Positions 1-9,584 of a stretch of DNA of 64,000 nt are shown one piece after another (within the stretch, counting starts at the first letter, position 1; every line of letters begins with the position of its first letter). Source of the stretch: Gammaproteobacteria bacterium MOLA455 (GTDB lineage: Bacteria > Pseudomonadota > Gammaproteobacteria > Pseudomonadales > Porticoccaceae); the NCBI GenBank assembly GCA_000511875.1, contig AZIN01000001.1, forward strand, positions 372,001-436,000, read 5' to 3'. Position numbers and translations under genes: made by a program. Under the pieces are notes generated by a model. It did not search any database. It worked only from the letters and a program-made list of their open reading frames with translations, and was not told the DNA's origin.

Positions 1-181
1 GCAAGATATCCGCGTTATCTTCAATCAGCTGCAGATTTTCTTCGCTGAGATAGTCAAAATAGGGAATTTTGCGCTCGATAAACGGCGCGGCTTTGACCAC
101 GGCTTTGCCACGAGCTTCGCGGCGCCCATCGCGGCCACCACCCTCTCGACCTGCTCTTCTGCGCCCAGTTTTTTCAGTCAT
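1..181 (-). CDS. Trimethylamine methyltransferase (MttB) family protein, N-terminal part only
   Basis: Only the first 60 codons are in the window; the gene runs off the left edge. The start is the ATG at 181. The visible protein opens with an Arg/Gly-rich stretch (TGRRRAGREGGGRDGRR) followed by IPYFDYLSEENLQLIEDNAD, which resembles the N-terminus of non-pyrrolysine MttB-family proteins of marine bacteria. Characterised members move a methyl group from a quaternary amine such as glycine betaine to a corrinoid protein. It lies directly upstream of a dimethylglycine-dehydrogenase-like gene on the same strand, which fits betaine or methylamine breakdown. Family assignment is from recognition of the N-terminus; the substrate is inference and the catalytic domain is not visible. 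Confidence 0.6.
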   Translation of the reverse strand, partial: MTEKTGRRRAGREGGGRDGRREARGKAVVKAAPFIERKIPYFDYLSEENLQLIEDNADIL

Positions 182-309
182 AATGGCTCTTCCGTTGGAG
201 AATTTTTCTCGCTTTTGATGAATCTTTACTGATCGCATTCTGTGCCTGTTTAAGCACCGCCGCATCTGCTTTTGCGACCTGCAAATACCAGTTTGCGACG
301 CAACTAAAA

Positions 310-2829
310 CTAACTTCGCAGGCAGCTATTTTCACCGTCAAAGGGAGACTCTTCGATCACGGTCACCGGATAGCGCTGACCCAGTATTTCAATCTCTAAT
401 TCAGTGCCTATGGCACCGAAAGCGGCCTTGACCAATCCCAGCGCCAAAGACTTGTTGGTGCGAAAGCCAAAACCGCCAGATGTGGCACGACCGACCAGCA
501 CACCATCTTTGTAGAGGCCTTCTGAACCTCGCGCATCGGCATCGGTGACGCCATGAACCTCAAGTGTGGCAAAGCAGTTATCAAAGCCCTTTTCCTGCCA
601 GGCAATAAGCGCGTCTTTGCCGACAAAATCGCACTCTTTATCGAGTTTCACAAAACGCTCTAATCCGGATTCTAGTGCCGAGTACTCGATCGACATCTCA
701 CGCGGAATCAAACGGTAGGATTTTTCGATACGCATACTGTCCAGAGCGCGAATACCAAAGGGCTTAATATTGAACTCAGCCCCCGCCTTCATCAGCTCAT
801 CGAAGATATAGTTTTGCATTTCAATAGGATGGTGCAGCTCCCAACCCAGCTCGCCAACAAAGTTGACCCGCAGCGCCTCGGCCTGGGCATAGCCAATATT
901 GATTGACTTGCCGGTGAGCCACTTAAAGTTCTCTTTCGACATATCAGTGTCAGTGAGTTTTTGCAGCAGATCTCGAGACTTGGGACCGGCGACGACCAAC
1001 ACTCCCATCTGGGTAGTGATTTTTTGCAGATTAACCGAGCCATCTCGCGGGGCTAACTTGGTTAAATAATCCCAATCGTGACGCTCTTGCGAACCGGCAA
1101 ACACCAGGTAATAACTATTTCTGGCGCGTTTATAAACCGTAAACTCGGCGCGCACACCACCGCTTTGAGAGAGCATATGGCAGAGACCGATGCGCCCTAC
1201 TGTCTTGGGAATGCTGTTCGCTAAAATGCTATTGAGCCAGGCCTCTGAACCATGGCCAGTGACTGTGCACTTAGAGAAGGCTGACATGTCCAACACGCCA
1301 ACATGCTCATTTACGTGACGGCATTCCTGGCCAACAAAATCGAAGTAGTTGGAGCGACGGAAGGAGTTTTTTTCCACAATACGGCCATCGGCCAGAGCAT
1401 TAGAGTGGTTTTTATTCCACAGGGTATCTGACTTATCCAGGTCCGCATGGGACAGGGAATATCCAGGAGGGGCAAACCAGTTAGGTCGCTCCCAGCCATA
1501 GACCGAGCCAAACACTGCACCCAGAGCTTTCATGCGATCGTAGCAAGGAGTGGTTTTTAACGGCCGCGCCGCACTGCGCTCTTCATCTGGATAGTGATTT
1601 TTAAACACATGGTCATAGGCTTCTTCATTTTTACTGCGCAGATAGCCTCGACTGGCGTAGGGACCAAAACGACGGGGGTCAACGCCCATCATATCCACAG
1701 TGGGTTCACCGTCGACAATCCACTCCGCCAGCTGCCAACCGGCACCGCCTGCTGCGGTAATACCAAAGCTGTGACCTTCATTGAGCCAAAGGTTCTTTAA
1801 ACCCCAGGCTGGCCCGACTATGGGATTGCCGTCTGGCGTATAGGCAATAGCTCCGTTGTAAACGGTTTTAACACCGACCTCGGCAAAGGCCGGAACCCTT
1901 GTCATACAGGCTTCAATATGGGGCATCAGGCGGTCGAGATCAGCATTGAACAGCTCGTATTCGGACTGATCGCTGGGACCATCCACATAGCAGCAGGGAG
2001 CATTTTCTTCATAGGGCCCAAGAATAAAACCGCCGGCCTCTTCACGGAGATAATAGCCGGCATCAGAGTCACGCAGCACCGCCTGCTCCGGAAGGCCCTG
2101 GGCCTTGCGCGCAAGAATATCCGGATGTGGGTCAGTGACTATATACTGATGTTCGACGGGGATAACCGGGATATCTAGCCCCACCATCTCGCCGGTCTTG
2201 CGGGCAAAGTTACCGGTGCAGCAGACTACATGCTGACAGTGAATATCGCCCTTGTCGGTTTTTACAATCCAGCTCTCATCAGGCTGCTGCTGAAGATCCA
2301 GAACAGCCGTATTGCGATAGATCTCCGCACCGCGAGCGCGCGCGCCTTTGGCTAGCGCCATGGTTAGATCGGCGGCCTGAATATAGCCGTCATGGGGATG
2401 CTGGATGGCACCAATCACACCCTCAAGATTGGCCATGGGCCAGATTTCTTTAACTTGCTCTGGGGTTAAAAAGTTGACCTCCACACCAACAGTTTGAGCA
2501 ACCCCCGAGTAGTACTTATATTCATCCATCCGGTCCTGATTTGAGGCCAGGCGAATATTTGACACCACACTAAAGCCCACATCCTGGCCGGTCTCTTTTT
2601 CCAACTCGTGATAAAAATCCACCGAGTACTGGTGCAACTTACCCACCGAATAACTCATATTGAACAGCGGCAAAAGACCTGCAGCATGCCAGGTAGAACC
2701 GGACGTCAGCTCTTTGCGCTCAACCAGCACTACGTCGGTCCAACCCTTTTTGGCAAGATGATAGAGCGTACTGACACCAACAACGCCGCCGCCAACTACC
2801 ACCACTTTTGCACTTGTTTTCATTGCCAT
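310..2829 (-). CDS. Dimethylglycine/sarcosine dehydrogenase-like FAD oxidoreductase with C-terminal GcvT folate domain
   Basis: An 839-residue protein with two parts. Residues 1-400 are a DAO-type FAD domain with the dinucleotide fold VVVVGGGVVGVSTLYHLAKK near residue 8 and the motif STWHAAGL, whose His48 corresponds to the histidine that covalently holds FAD in dimethylglycine and sarcosine dehydrogenases. Residues about 430-830 are a GcvT/aminomethyltransferase-like domain that in this family binds tetrahydrofolate and takes up the removed one-carbon unit. Substrate is probably dimethylglycine or sarcosine; which one cannot be read from sequence. The ATG at 2829 has an AGG about 9 nt upstream. 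Neighbours are an MttB-like methyltransferase and divergent fhs, so the three form a C1 module. Confidence 0.85.
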   Translation of the reverse strand: MAMKTSAKVVVVGGGVVGVSTLYHLAKKGWTDVVLVERKELTSGSTWHAAGLLPLFNMSYSVGKLHQYSVDFYHELEKETGQDVGFSVVSNIRLASNQDRMDEYKYYSGVAQTVGVEVNFLTPEQVKEIWPMANLEGVIGAIQHPHDGYIQAADLTMALAKGARARGAEIYRNTAVLDLQQQPDESWIVKTDKGDIHCQHVVCCTGNFARKTGEMVGLDIPVIPVEHQYIVTDPHPDILARKAQGLPEQAVLRDSDAGYYLREEAGGFILGPYEENAPCCYVDGPSDQSEYELFNADLDRLMPHIEACMTRVPAFAEVGVKTVYNGAIAYTPDGNPIVGPAWGLKNLWLNEGHSFGITAAGGAGWQLAEWIVDGEPTVDMMGVDPRRFGPYASRGYLRSKNEEAYDHVFKNHYPDEERSAARPLKTTPCYDRMKALGAVFGSVYGWERPNWFAPPGYSLSHADLDKSDTLWNKNHSNALADGRIVEKNSFRRSNYFDFVGQECRHVNEHVGVLDMSAFSKCTVTGHGSEAWLNSILANSIPKTVGRIGLCHMLSQSGGVRAEFTVYKRARNSYYLVFAGSQERHDWDYLTKLAPRDGSVNLQKITTQMGVLVVAGPKSRDLLQKLTDTDMSKENFKWLTGKSINIGYAQAEALRVNFVGELGWELHHPIEMQNYIFDELMKAGAEFNIKPFGIRALDSMRIEKSYRLIPREMSIEYSALESGLERFVKLDKECDFVGKDALIAWQEKGFDNCFATLEVHGVTDADARGSEGLYKDGVLVGRATSGGFGFRTNKSLALGLVKAAFGAIGTELEIEILGQRYPVTVIEESPFDGENSCLRS

Positions 2830-3107
2830 CAGTCAACGCCTAATTTTTTATAATTCTTGGTTACTTTTTTCAGTTTACCCCTCAATAGAGGGTTAATAAG
2901 GCGCAAATACGACAGTCAGGTATCTTCTAGCGCCATAGCCTCAAAACCGTGCTCTGCTTGACCTAGAGTCGTTTTTAGAACAGCATTAGCCGGTCTCAGA
3001 GAGCCAGCGCCAAGGCTGTTTAAGGAAGATGACCTTTATCCTGACTACGCTGACGAGAAATAGTCTTGCCAGCCAGAGTTATGACTAAATTAATGGAGCA
3101 AGACCCT
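2830..3107. promoter_or_regulatory. Divergent control region between the dehydrogenase and fhs
   Basis: This 278-bp gap must hold the promoters of two divergent C1 genes. It contains a near-perfect inverted repeat, TTACCCCTC (2875-2883) and GAGGGTTAA (2888-2896), with one mismatch and a 4-nt centre, close to the dehydrogenase start. It could be an operator. I could not recognise a glycine riboswitch or a good sigma70 promoter here. Confidence 0.35.
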
Positions 3108-4775
3108 ATGAGTGACATAGAGATAGCCCGCAGTGCCAAGAGCCAACCAATTAGCGAAATTGCTGCAAAGTTGAACATTCCCGATGCAGCGTTAATCCCC
3201 TACGGCAGAAGCAAAGCCAAAATATGCCCTGACCATATTGCCGCGCTAAAAGACAAACCCGACGGCAAGCTGATATTGGTCACCGCGATTACCCCAACAC
3301 CAGCTGGTGAGGGTAAAACAACCACCTCGGTGGGGCTTACAGACGGTCTTAATCGCATAGGTAAAAAAGCACTGGTGTGTTTGCGTGAGCCCAGCCTCGG
3401 CCCCTGCTTTGGCATGAAAGGCGGAGCCGCTGGCGGCGGTTATGCTCAGGTGGTTCCTATGGAAGATATCAACCTACACTTTACCGGCGATTTTCACGCC
3501 ATTGGCGCAGCCCACAATTTGCTCTCGGCACTATTAGACAATCATATTCACTGGGGCAATAGCCTGGAAATTGATGCGCGGCGGATTGTTTGGAAGCGTG
3601 TTGCCGACATGAATGACCGCGCCCTGCGCAGCATTAACTGCGGATTGGGCGGACCGGGTAACGGCTTCCCGCGGCAGGATGGCTACGATATTACCGTGGC
3701 CTCAGAAGTTATGGCGATCTTCTGTCTGGCCACAGACCTTGACGACCTCAAGGCGCGACTGAATAAAATTGTCGTCGCCTATACCAGCGACCACAAACCG
3801 GTTCATGCCAGCGATATTCTCGGCACCGGTGCCATGACAGTGCTGCTCAAAGATGCATTGGCACCCAACTTAGTCCAGACATTAGAAAACAATCCAGCGA
3901 TCATCCATGGCGGCCCCTTCGCCAACATAGCCCATGGCTGCAACTCCGTGATCGCCACCAAAGCGGGACTTAAAATGGCGGATTACGTGATCACCGAAGC
4001 CGGTTTTGGTGCTGATTTGGGCGCCGAGAAATTCTTTGACATTAAGTGCCGCGCTGCAGGTCTGCACCCGGATGCCGCGGTGATTGTTGCCACCACCAGA
4101 GCGCTGAAAATGCATGGCGGTGTCAGCAAAGAGGATTTGGATAAAGAAGATTTGAACGCCCTTGAAAATGGCTGCTGTAATCTGGTGCGCCATATTGAAA
4201 ATGTCAAAGCTTTTGGCGTTCCGGTGGTCGTCGCTATCAACCGTTTTACCACAGATACAGACGCTGAGATTGCCTTGATCAAGACAATTGCGCTGGCCAA
4301 TGGCGTCAAAGCAATAGAGTGCACTCACTGGGCCGATGGTGGCGCGGGCACTGAAGAGCTGGCTCATGAAGTGGTAGCGCTGGTAGACTCGGGACATGCT
4401 AATTTTGCGCCTTTATATCCAGATGATATGCCGATCTGGGACAAGGTCAAAACAGTGGCCACTAGACTCTACAGAGCCGACGATATTATTGCTGACCAGA
4501 AAATTCGCGACCAAATTCAAAAGCTCCAGGACAGTGGCTATGGCCACTTCCCCGTCTGCATAGCAAAAACTCAGTACAGTTTTTCAACCGATCCAACGCG
4601 TAAAGGGGCACCGACTAATCATGTTTTAGCTATTCGCGAAGTGAGGTTATCGGCAGGTGCCGGTTTTATAGTGGTGGTCTGCGGAGACATTATGACCATG
4701 CCGGGGCTACCCAGGGTGCCAGCAGCCAATAGTATTGATGTGAATGATATAGGCGAGGTCGTGGGTCTTTTCTGA
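3108..4775 (+). CDS. fhs: Formate--tetrahydrofolate ligase
   Basis: Interconverts formate + ATP + tetrahydrofolate and 10-formyl-tetrahydrofolate. The P-loop [15 protein letters not shown] is clear, followed by the family block [20 protein letters not shown]. From the ATG at 3108 the protein is 555 residues, the usual length; this start has GGAG at 3095-3098, 9 nt upstream, so the in-frame TTG (3066) and ATG (3081) further upstream are less likely. It is divergent from the dimethylglycine-dehydrogenase-like gene. With FolD it could oxidise the methylene unit released there and recover ATP as formate is formed. That direction of flux is inference. Confidence 0.95.
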   Translation: MSDIEIARSAKSQPISEIAAKLNIPDAALIPYGRSKAKICPDHIAALKDKPDGKLILVTAITPTPAGEGKTTTSVGLTDGLNRIGKKALVCLREPSLGPCFGMKGGAAGGGYAQVVPMEDINLHFTGDFHAIGAAHNLLSALLDNHIHWGNSLEIDARRIVWKRVADMNDRALRSINCGLGGPGNGFPRQDGYDITVASEVMAIFCLATDLDDLKARLNKIVVAYTSDHKPVHASDILGTGAMTVLLKDALAPNLVQTLENNPAIIHGGPFANIAHGCNSVIATKAGLKMADYVITEAGFGADLGAEKFFDIKCRAAGLHPDAAVIVATTRALKMHGGVSKEDLDKEDLNALENGCCNLVRHIENVKAFGVPVVVAINRFTTDTDAEIALIKTIALANGVKAIECTHWADGGAGTEELAHEVVALVDSGHANFAPLYPDDMPIWDKVKTVATRLYRADDIIADQKIRDQIQKLQDSGYGHFPVCIAKTQYSFSTDPTRKGAPTNHVLAIREVRLSAGAGFIVVVCGDIMTMPGLPRVPAANSIDVNDIGEVVGLF

Positions 4776-5015
4776 TTGGGTGCTAGGGCCATTCTGATTT
4801 AAGCGCGGTCCTGGTGTGCTCAGCAACAAACAGCTGCTATCCTGAGGAAACCGCGCTGTGGTCGTCAGGCGCACAACTGCGATCCTCGAACCCAGCAACT
4901 GTCGACGCTGTATGAGAGATATCAGAAACCAGCTCGCCGCTGTGCTGTGCCTGAATAACAGGTTAAGTAGGGGCTCAACAGCAATTACAAAAATAACCAC
5001 AACGATAAAAAAACT
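4776..5015. other. Intergenic stretch with a long hairpin
   Basis: No gene is visible. AGCGCGGT at 4802-4809 pairs exactly with ACCGCGCT at 4850-4857, and CTCAG/CTGAG can pair inside it. The fold matches no riboswitch class I know and lacks a T-run, so it is not a standard terminator. It may act on the fhs transcript 3' end or on the leader of the following hydrolase. Confidence 0.25.
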
Positions 5016-5957
5016 ATGACTCTAAAGACCATTGCCTTTGCCACCGGAGAGCCCGGGGACTGCTACTACCGCGAGTGGCCTGTTCAATCCTCCCGGCATC
5101 CCCAAGGCTGGATACATATTATGCACGGCATGGCGGAGCACAGCGCTCGCTACGCTGAGCTAGCGGCTTACCTCAATCAACAGGGTTTTCATGTCACCGC
5201 CGATGACCATCGCGGCCACGGCAAGACCGCTGAGGCCAATGGCAATCTCTACCACTTCGCCGATAACGATGGCTGGAATCAGATGGTCGATGACCAACTG
5301 CAGCTCATCGAGCATCTCGGCAGCGACAACCAGTTACCGCTAATTATTCTCGGCCACAGCATGGGCTCATTTTTGGCTATGCATACCTGCCAGCGCTATG
5401 CCGACAAGCTCTCTGATCGCCTGCGGGGGCTGGTGTTGTCAGGATCGAATTACGCCCCGCCCTGGGTCTATAGCAGCGCCAGCCAGATAGCCAGAGTCGA
5501 GCGCGCTCGCTTGGGTGGCAGCTCTGTGAGCAAGCTGCTGGAAAGCATGTCTTTTGGTGCGTTTAACAATGCATTTAAACCTGTGCGCACAGACAAGGAT
5601 TGGATCTCCAGTGATACCGAAACCGTTGATCGCTATATAGCAGACCCGCACTGCGGTGGCGCCATTTCCACGCAGTCTTGGTATGACTTCTTGCGCGGTC
5701 TGGCGACGCTATCAGCACCAGCGGCCATGGCTAAGATCAGCAAGCAATTGCCTATCTATATCTTTTCCGGCGCACTGGATCCTGTGGGTGGTGCTGGCAA
5801 AGGCGTGAAGAAGCTTGCGGCAATGTTAGACCTTGTGGGGGTGAAACAGCTTAGCTGTCGCCTCTACGCGGGCGGCCATCATGAAATGCTCAACGAGACC
5901 AATAAGGAAGAGGTTTATCGGGACCTGCTGAGTTGGCTGGATGATTTGAAACGTTAA
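5016..5957 (+). CDS. Alpha/beta hydrolase, monoacylglycerol lipase/lysophospholipase-like
   Basis: A 313-residue serine hydrolase of the S33/PldB group. The oxyanion region IMHGMAEHSARYAELA is typical of monoacylglycerol lipases, and the nucleophile elbow is GHSMGS (Ser about residue 113). A C-terminal GGHHEML supplies the likely catalytic His and SGALDPVGG the likely Asp. No signal peptide is visible, so it is probably cytoplasmic. Likely role is hydrolysis of monoacylglycerols or lysolipids; the true substrate is not readable. The ATG at 5016 has no good Shine-Dalgarno sequence. It stands alone between fhs and the convergent aroC. Confidence 0.8.
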   Translation: MTLKTIAFATGEPGDCYYREWPVQSSRHPQGWIHIMHGMAEHSARYAELAAYLNQQGFHVTADDHRGHGKTAEANGNLYHFADNDGWNQMVDDQLQLIEHLGSDNQLPLIILGHSMGSFLAMHTCQRYADKLSDRLRGLVLSGSNYAPPWVYSSASQIARVERARLGGSSVSKLLESMSFGAFNNAFKPVRTDKDWISSDTETVDRYIADPHCGGAISTQSWYDFLRGLATLSAPAAMAKISKQLPIYIFSGALDPVGGAGKGVKKLAAMLDLVGVKQLSCRLYAGGHHEMLNETNKEEVYRDLLSWLDDLKR

Positions 5958-6010
5958 AATAGAAAATGGCAGTCTAATGCACGACTGTCATTATAGAGCT
6001 TTGGCTGGAG

Positions 6011-7108
6011 CTAGCGCTCCGGCCCAACTGATACCAAACCACTGTCTACATCGCCGTTCTGACCGCGATTGCGCAAATAGTGATCCATTAATGTGATGGC
6101 CAGCATCGCCTCGGCAATGGGCACCGCACGGATACCCACACAGGGATCATGGCGACCGGTGGTAACTACCTCTACTGATTCGCCGGCAGTGTTGATCGAC
6201 TGGCCTGGAATACGCAGGCTCGACGTAGGTTTTAGTGCCAAATTGGCCACTATGCTTTGTCCAGATGAAATACCGCCGAGAATGCCGCCGGAGTTATTCG
6301 ACAGGAAACCCTCAGGGGTCATTTCGTCGCGATGCTCTGTACCTTTCTGGCTGACTGAATCGAACCCGGCACCAATCTCAACACCTTTTACGGCGTTAAT
6401 ACCCATCAGAGCATGAGCCAAATCCGCATCTAAGCGATCAAAAACCGGCTCGCCCAGCCCGACCGGGACCTGTTTAGCCACTACAGTGACCTGAGCACCG
6501 ATGGAGTTGCCCTCTTTGGTCAGGTCCTGCATATAGGTTTCCAGCTCGGCTATCTTGTCTGGATCAGGAAAGAAGAACGGATTCTGCTCAATCTCAGACT
6601 GAACAAAGCGCTCGGCGACAATCGGTCCCAGCTGGGAAACATAGGCGTAAATCTCAACGCCCAAACGCTCTTGCAAATACTTTTTGGCGATTCCGCCAGC
6701 GGCAACGCGCATGGCTGTTTCACGGGCAGAGCTGCGTCCGCCACCGCGATAATCGCGCTCACCGTACTTCTGATGGTAGGTATAGTCTGCATGAGAAGGT
6801 CGAAATAAGTCTTTGATTTTGCTGTAATCTTTAGACTTTTGATCTTTATTTTCAATGATCATGCCAATGGCGGCACCAGTGGTCTTCCCCTCGAATATTC
6901 CGGAGAGTATTTTCACTTCATCGTCTTCACGGCGCTGGGTGGTATAGCGCGATTGACCCGGCTTGCGGCGATCCAGATCTGGCTGCAAATCCGCAGCGCT
7001 GATCTCTAATCCTGGAGGGCAACCGTCGACAATACAGCCAATCGCTAAACCATGGCTCTCGCCAAAGCTGGTTACGGTGAAGAGTTTTCCTATACTGTTT
7101 CCGGACAT
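6011..7108 (-). CDS. aroC: Chorismate synthase
   Basis: Converts 5-enolpyruvylshikimate-3-phosphate to chorismate using reduced FMN, the last step of the shikimate pathway. The 365-residue length is normal. Family signatures are [19 protein letters not shown] near the N-terminus, [20 protein letters not shown] with [11 protein letters not shown] in the middle, and [12 protein letters not shown] near the C-terminus. It lies 55 bp downstream of prmB on the same strand, an arrangement common in gammaproteobacteria, so the two are probably co-transcribed. Confidence 0.97.
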   Translation of the reverse strand: MSGNSIGKLFTVTSFGESHGLAIGCIVDGCPPGLEISAADLQPDLDRRKPGQSRYTTQRREDDEVKILSGIFEGKTTGAAIGMIIENKDQKSKDYSKIKDLFRPSHADYTYHQKYGERDYRGGGRSSARETAMRVAAGGIAKKYLQERLGVEIYAYVSQLGPIVAERFVQSEIEQNPFFFPDPDKIAELETYMQDLTKEGNSIGAQVTVVAKQVPVGLGEPVFDRLDADLAHALMGINAVKGVEIGAGFDSVSQKGTEHRDEMTPEGFLSNNSGGILGGISSGQSIVANLALKPTSSLRIPGQSINTAGESVEVVTTGRHDPCVGIRAVPIAEAMLAITLMDHYLRNRGQNGDVDSGLVSVGPER

Positions 7109-7163
7109 AATGCGATTGAGCCTTCAAGTGTCTGCTGTAAAGCCAGCGATTATACGTAAGTTA

Positions 7164-8108
7164 TTAGAAAGATTCGCGATGTTCGAGTAACTGCTCTCGG
7201 GTTAATAGAAACACCCCGTTGTCACCCTCGCTAAATTCGAGCCATAGAAACGGCACTCTGGGGAAATTTCGCTCCAGAGCCACCCACGAATTACCCACTT
7301 CAACCACCAGCACGCCCTCTGGGGTTAGATGATCTGCGGCTTCGCGCAATAGTCTGCGGGTAAAGTCGAGGCCGTCATTACCGGAGGCCAGAGCAATCTC
7401 TGGTTCATGCTGATACTCATCGGGCATAGAGGCGAAATCGTCGGCATCTACGTAGGGTGGATTGCTGACAATTAACTGGAACTGCTCGCCGTTGAGCTGT
7501 TCGAACAGATCCGACTCAACTGCGGATACTCTGTAGCCGAGCTTGTGCTGGGCAATATTCGCCTCGGTGACCTGCAGTGCCTCTGGGGAAATATCGCTGA
7601 GCACCACTTCCGCCGCCTCAAAGGCGTAGGCGCAGGCGATGCCGATACAGCCACTGCCGGTGCAGAGATCGAGCACGCGGCTGGGTTCGCTGGCACACCA
7701 GGGCTCAAACCCCGCCATAATTAATTCGGCAATCGGTGAACGGGGAATAATCACGCGCTCGTCGACGGTAAATGGTAAACCACAAAACCAAGCTCGCCCA
7801 GTGAGGTACGCCGCGGGAATACGTTCATGGATGCGCCGCTGATAGAGCGCCAGAATAGCCGCCTGTTGCTGGGGGCTCAGCTCTTGCTCAAGTACAGCGC
7901 GATCTACATCTGGGGCCAGACCGAGCACAAAGGACAGCAGGTAGACTGCTTCATCCCAGGCATTGTCTGTGCCATGACCAAAATAGAGGTTACTCTGCTG
8001 AAACAGCGCTTGGCCATGATCGAGCATCTCGGCAACAGTATTGGTCGCGGTTTTACTCGCTGAACCCGAATCAGTATTTGACTGGGAAGGTATTTGGTTC
8101 TCTGGCAT
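7164..8108 (-). CDS. prmB: Release-factor / ribosomal protein L3 N5-glutamine methyltransferase (PrmB type)
   Basis: An AdoMet-dependent methyltransferase with the SAM motif VLDLCTGSGCIGIACAYAF and the substrate-binding NPPY motif (IVSNPPYVDADDF), diagnostic of the HemK/PrmB/PrmC group that methylates Gln in GGQ-like sites. Position directly upstream of aroC and the N-terminal region resembling PrmB favour the ribosomal protein L3 enzyme over PrmC. The ATG at 8108 (protein MPENQIPSQ, 314 aa) is chosen because GGAG lies upstream; the longer frame starts at TTG 8156. It is divergent from folE. Confidence 0.88.
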   Translation of the reverse strand: MPENQIPSQSNTDSGSASKTATNTVAEMLDHGQALFQQSNLYFGHGTDNAWDEAVYLLSFVLGLAPDVDRAVLEQELSPQQQAAILALYQRRIHERIPAAYLTGRAWFCGLPFTVDERVIIPRSPIAELIMAGFEPWCASEPSRVLDLCTGSGCIGIACAYAFEAAEVVLSDISPEALQVTEANIAQHKLGYRVSAVESDLFEQLNGEQFQLIVSNPPYVDADDFASMPDEYQHEPEIALASGNDGLDFTRRLLREAADHLTPEGVLVVEVGNSWVALERNFPRVPFLWLEFSEGDNGVFLLTREQLLEHRESF

Positions 8109-8227
8109 GGTTTTGAATTCTCCGCTGGGGGAACATTTTACCCTTGAAACTAGCAATAATGTGCACTTTGTTACAGAATGCGACGTATAAATAAATTACC
8201 AAATTTTACTGGCCTGGAACTATATCA

Positions 8228-8770
8228 ATGAGAGATCACTACGAAAAAATTATTCAGAGTACTGGCGAAGATATTACCCGCCCCGGACTCATAGACACTC
8301 CAGATAGAGCGTCTAAAGCGTTCTCCTATCTTACCAGCGGTTATGATATGGATATCAAAACAGTGATTAACGAGGCGCTGTTCCCCTCAGATTCTGAAGA
8401 GATGGTAATTGTTAAAGATATTGAGCTGTTCTCTCTCTGCGAACATCACCTGCTGCCTTTTATCGGTAAGTGTCATGTCGCCTATATTCCCAATGGCAAA
8501 GTATTAGGTCTTTCGAAGGTCGCTCGCGTAGTTGACATGTTTGCTCGCCGCCTGCAGATTCAGGAAGCGCTGGCACAGCAGATTGCCTCGACTATTGCCG
8601 ACGTTACCCAAGCCCGCGGTGTGGGTGTTATCGTTGAAGCCAAACACATGTGTATGATGATGCGTGGTGTTGAGAAGCAGAACTCCTCAATGAAGACGTC
8701 GGCCATGCTGGGTACGTTCCGCTCAGATCAGGCAACTCGCACAGAGTTTTTGACGCTGCTGACGTCATAA
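8228..8770 (+). CDS. folE: GTP cyclohydrolase I
   Basis: Makes 7,8-dihydroneopterin triphosphate from GTP, the entry to folate and pterin synthesis. The 180-residue protein has the zinc-site motif [10 protein letters not shown], the GKVLGLSK loop with [14 protein letters not shown], and the second zinc cysteine in the MCMMMRGV segment, all standard for the type I homohexamer-pair enzyme. It is a single gene followed by a clear terminator at 8793-8820. A pterin-4a-carbinolamine dehydratase lies convergent just beyond. Confidence 0.96.
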   Translation: MRDHYEKIIQSTGEDITRPGLIDTPDRASKAFSYLTSGYDMDIKTVINEALFPSDSEEMVIVKDIELFSLCEHHLLPFIGKCHVAYIPNGKVLGLSKVARVVDMFARRLQIQEALAQQIASTIADVTQARGVGVIVEAKHMCMMMRGVEKQNSSMKTSAMLGTFRSDQATRTEFLTLLTS

Positions 8771-8792
8771 CAGGGCCAATAATACGAAATGC

Positions 8793-8820
8793 AAAAGCCC
8801 ACTTTCCAGTGGGCTTTTTG
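8793..8820 (+). terminator. Rho-independent terminator after folE
   Basis: AAAGCCCACT-TTCC-AGTGGGCTTT is a perfect 10-bp stem with a 4-nt loop, followed by more T. The A-tract on the other side means it may also serve the convergent phhB. Confidence 0.85.
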
Positions 8821-8879
8821 TTATTTGGCCGTTTGTTGCTAGGCTTTTAATATTACGTACTCTTTAGTTTCCTACTATT

Positions 8880-9218
8880 TTATTGCTTCGCTAGCCGATC
8901 CGTCTTGGCCGCACAGATAAAATCGTTAATATGCAGTCCATTAACCGCATGAGTCCACCAGGTCACTCTGACCTTGCCCCACTTCATGAGTATTTCTGGA
9001 TGGTGGTCTTCAGCGTCGGCAAGTTCTCCCACGCTCAGAGCAAAAGACAGGGTCTGTACGTAATCAGGAAAGCTAAACTGCTTTACCAACTGCTTTACCC
9101 CATCCTGTAGTTCTATCTGCCAGCCAGGCACTTCAAGGCTTAACCGGTCTGATTCAGCATCCGCCAGAGGCGCGGCATCCGCTGTATAGTTTGTGCATTG
9201 TCGCTGGTAGAGCTGCAT
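8880..9218 (-). CDS. phhB: Pterin-4a-carbinolamine dehydratase
   Basis: A 112-residue protein of the PCD/DCoH family, which dehydrates 4a-hydroxy-tetrahydropterin, recycling the cofactor of aromatic amino-acid hydroxylases. The active-site block DAEDHHPEI, with the conserved His-His-Pro, and the following WGKVRVTWWTHAVNGLHIND are characteristic. The ATG at 9218 follows a strong GGGGGA about 6 nt upstream; the reading frame stays open to 9371, but those codons are outside the family and overlap the next gene. No phenylalanine hydroxylase is in the window. Confidence 0.9.
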   Translation of the reverse strand: MQLYQRQCTNYTADAAPLADAESDRLSLEVPGWQIELQDGVKQLVKQFSFPDYVQTLSFALSVGELADAEDHHPEILMKWGKVRVTWWTHAVNGLHINDFICAAKTDRLAKQ

Positions 9219-9300
9219 TATATTCCCCCGCCCAAATAGTCTATCAGTAAAGTCGCGAAATCGACTGCCAGTGGTCAACTTGCAGGCGCCTAGCGCTTCA

Positions 9301-9555
9301 CTAGCGCATAAAGTCGGTTGGCTTTTCAATTTCATAAAAGGCATCAGTGATGGATTCGAGCTTTTGCTCAAGAATCAATTTCGCATCGCTGAGGCCACGA
9401 TTGTAATGATAGGCACCCACTTCCTCGGAGAAGAAGTCGAGTAAAAACTCGGCATCGAACTGGGCTATATCCTGATCCAGCTCTTCACGGAAGTAGAGCT
9501 TTATTTTGCTTACAATGACAGCTTTTTCATGCTCGCTAAACTCAATTTTAGCCAT
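9301..9555 (-). CDS. DUF2164 family protein
   Basis: An 84-residue protein with the DUF2164 signature: IVSKIKLYFREELDQDIAQF followed by LLDFFSEEVGAYHYNRGL and AKLILEQKLE. Members are short, soluble, mostly helical and have no assigned function. AGGTG lies 7 nt before the ATG. It sits 82 bp upstream of phhB and 29 bp downstream of an alpha/beta hydrolase gene on the same strand, so it is probably part of one transcript. Confidence 0.85.
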   Translation of the reverse strand: MAKIEFSEHEKAVIVSKIKLYFREELDQDIAQFDAEFLLDFFSEEVGAYHYNRGLSDAKLILEQKLESITDAFYEIEKPTDFMR

Positions 9556-9584
9556 TCTTTACACCTCTATAGCAACAAGACAAC

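Noticed and set aside
2830-3107. Glycine riboswitch upstream of the C1 genes
   Set aside because: The conserved glycine-aptamer core segments are not present on either strand.
3882-4397. 171-codon open frame antisense to fhs
   Set aside because: Lies wholly inside fhs in an opposite frame, has no ribosome binding site and no family resemblance; a shadow frame.
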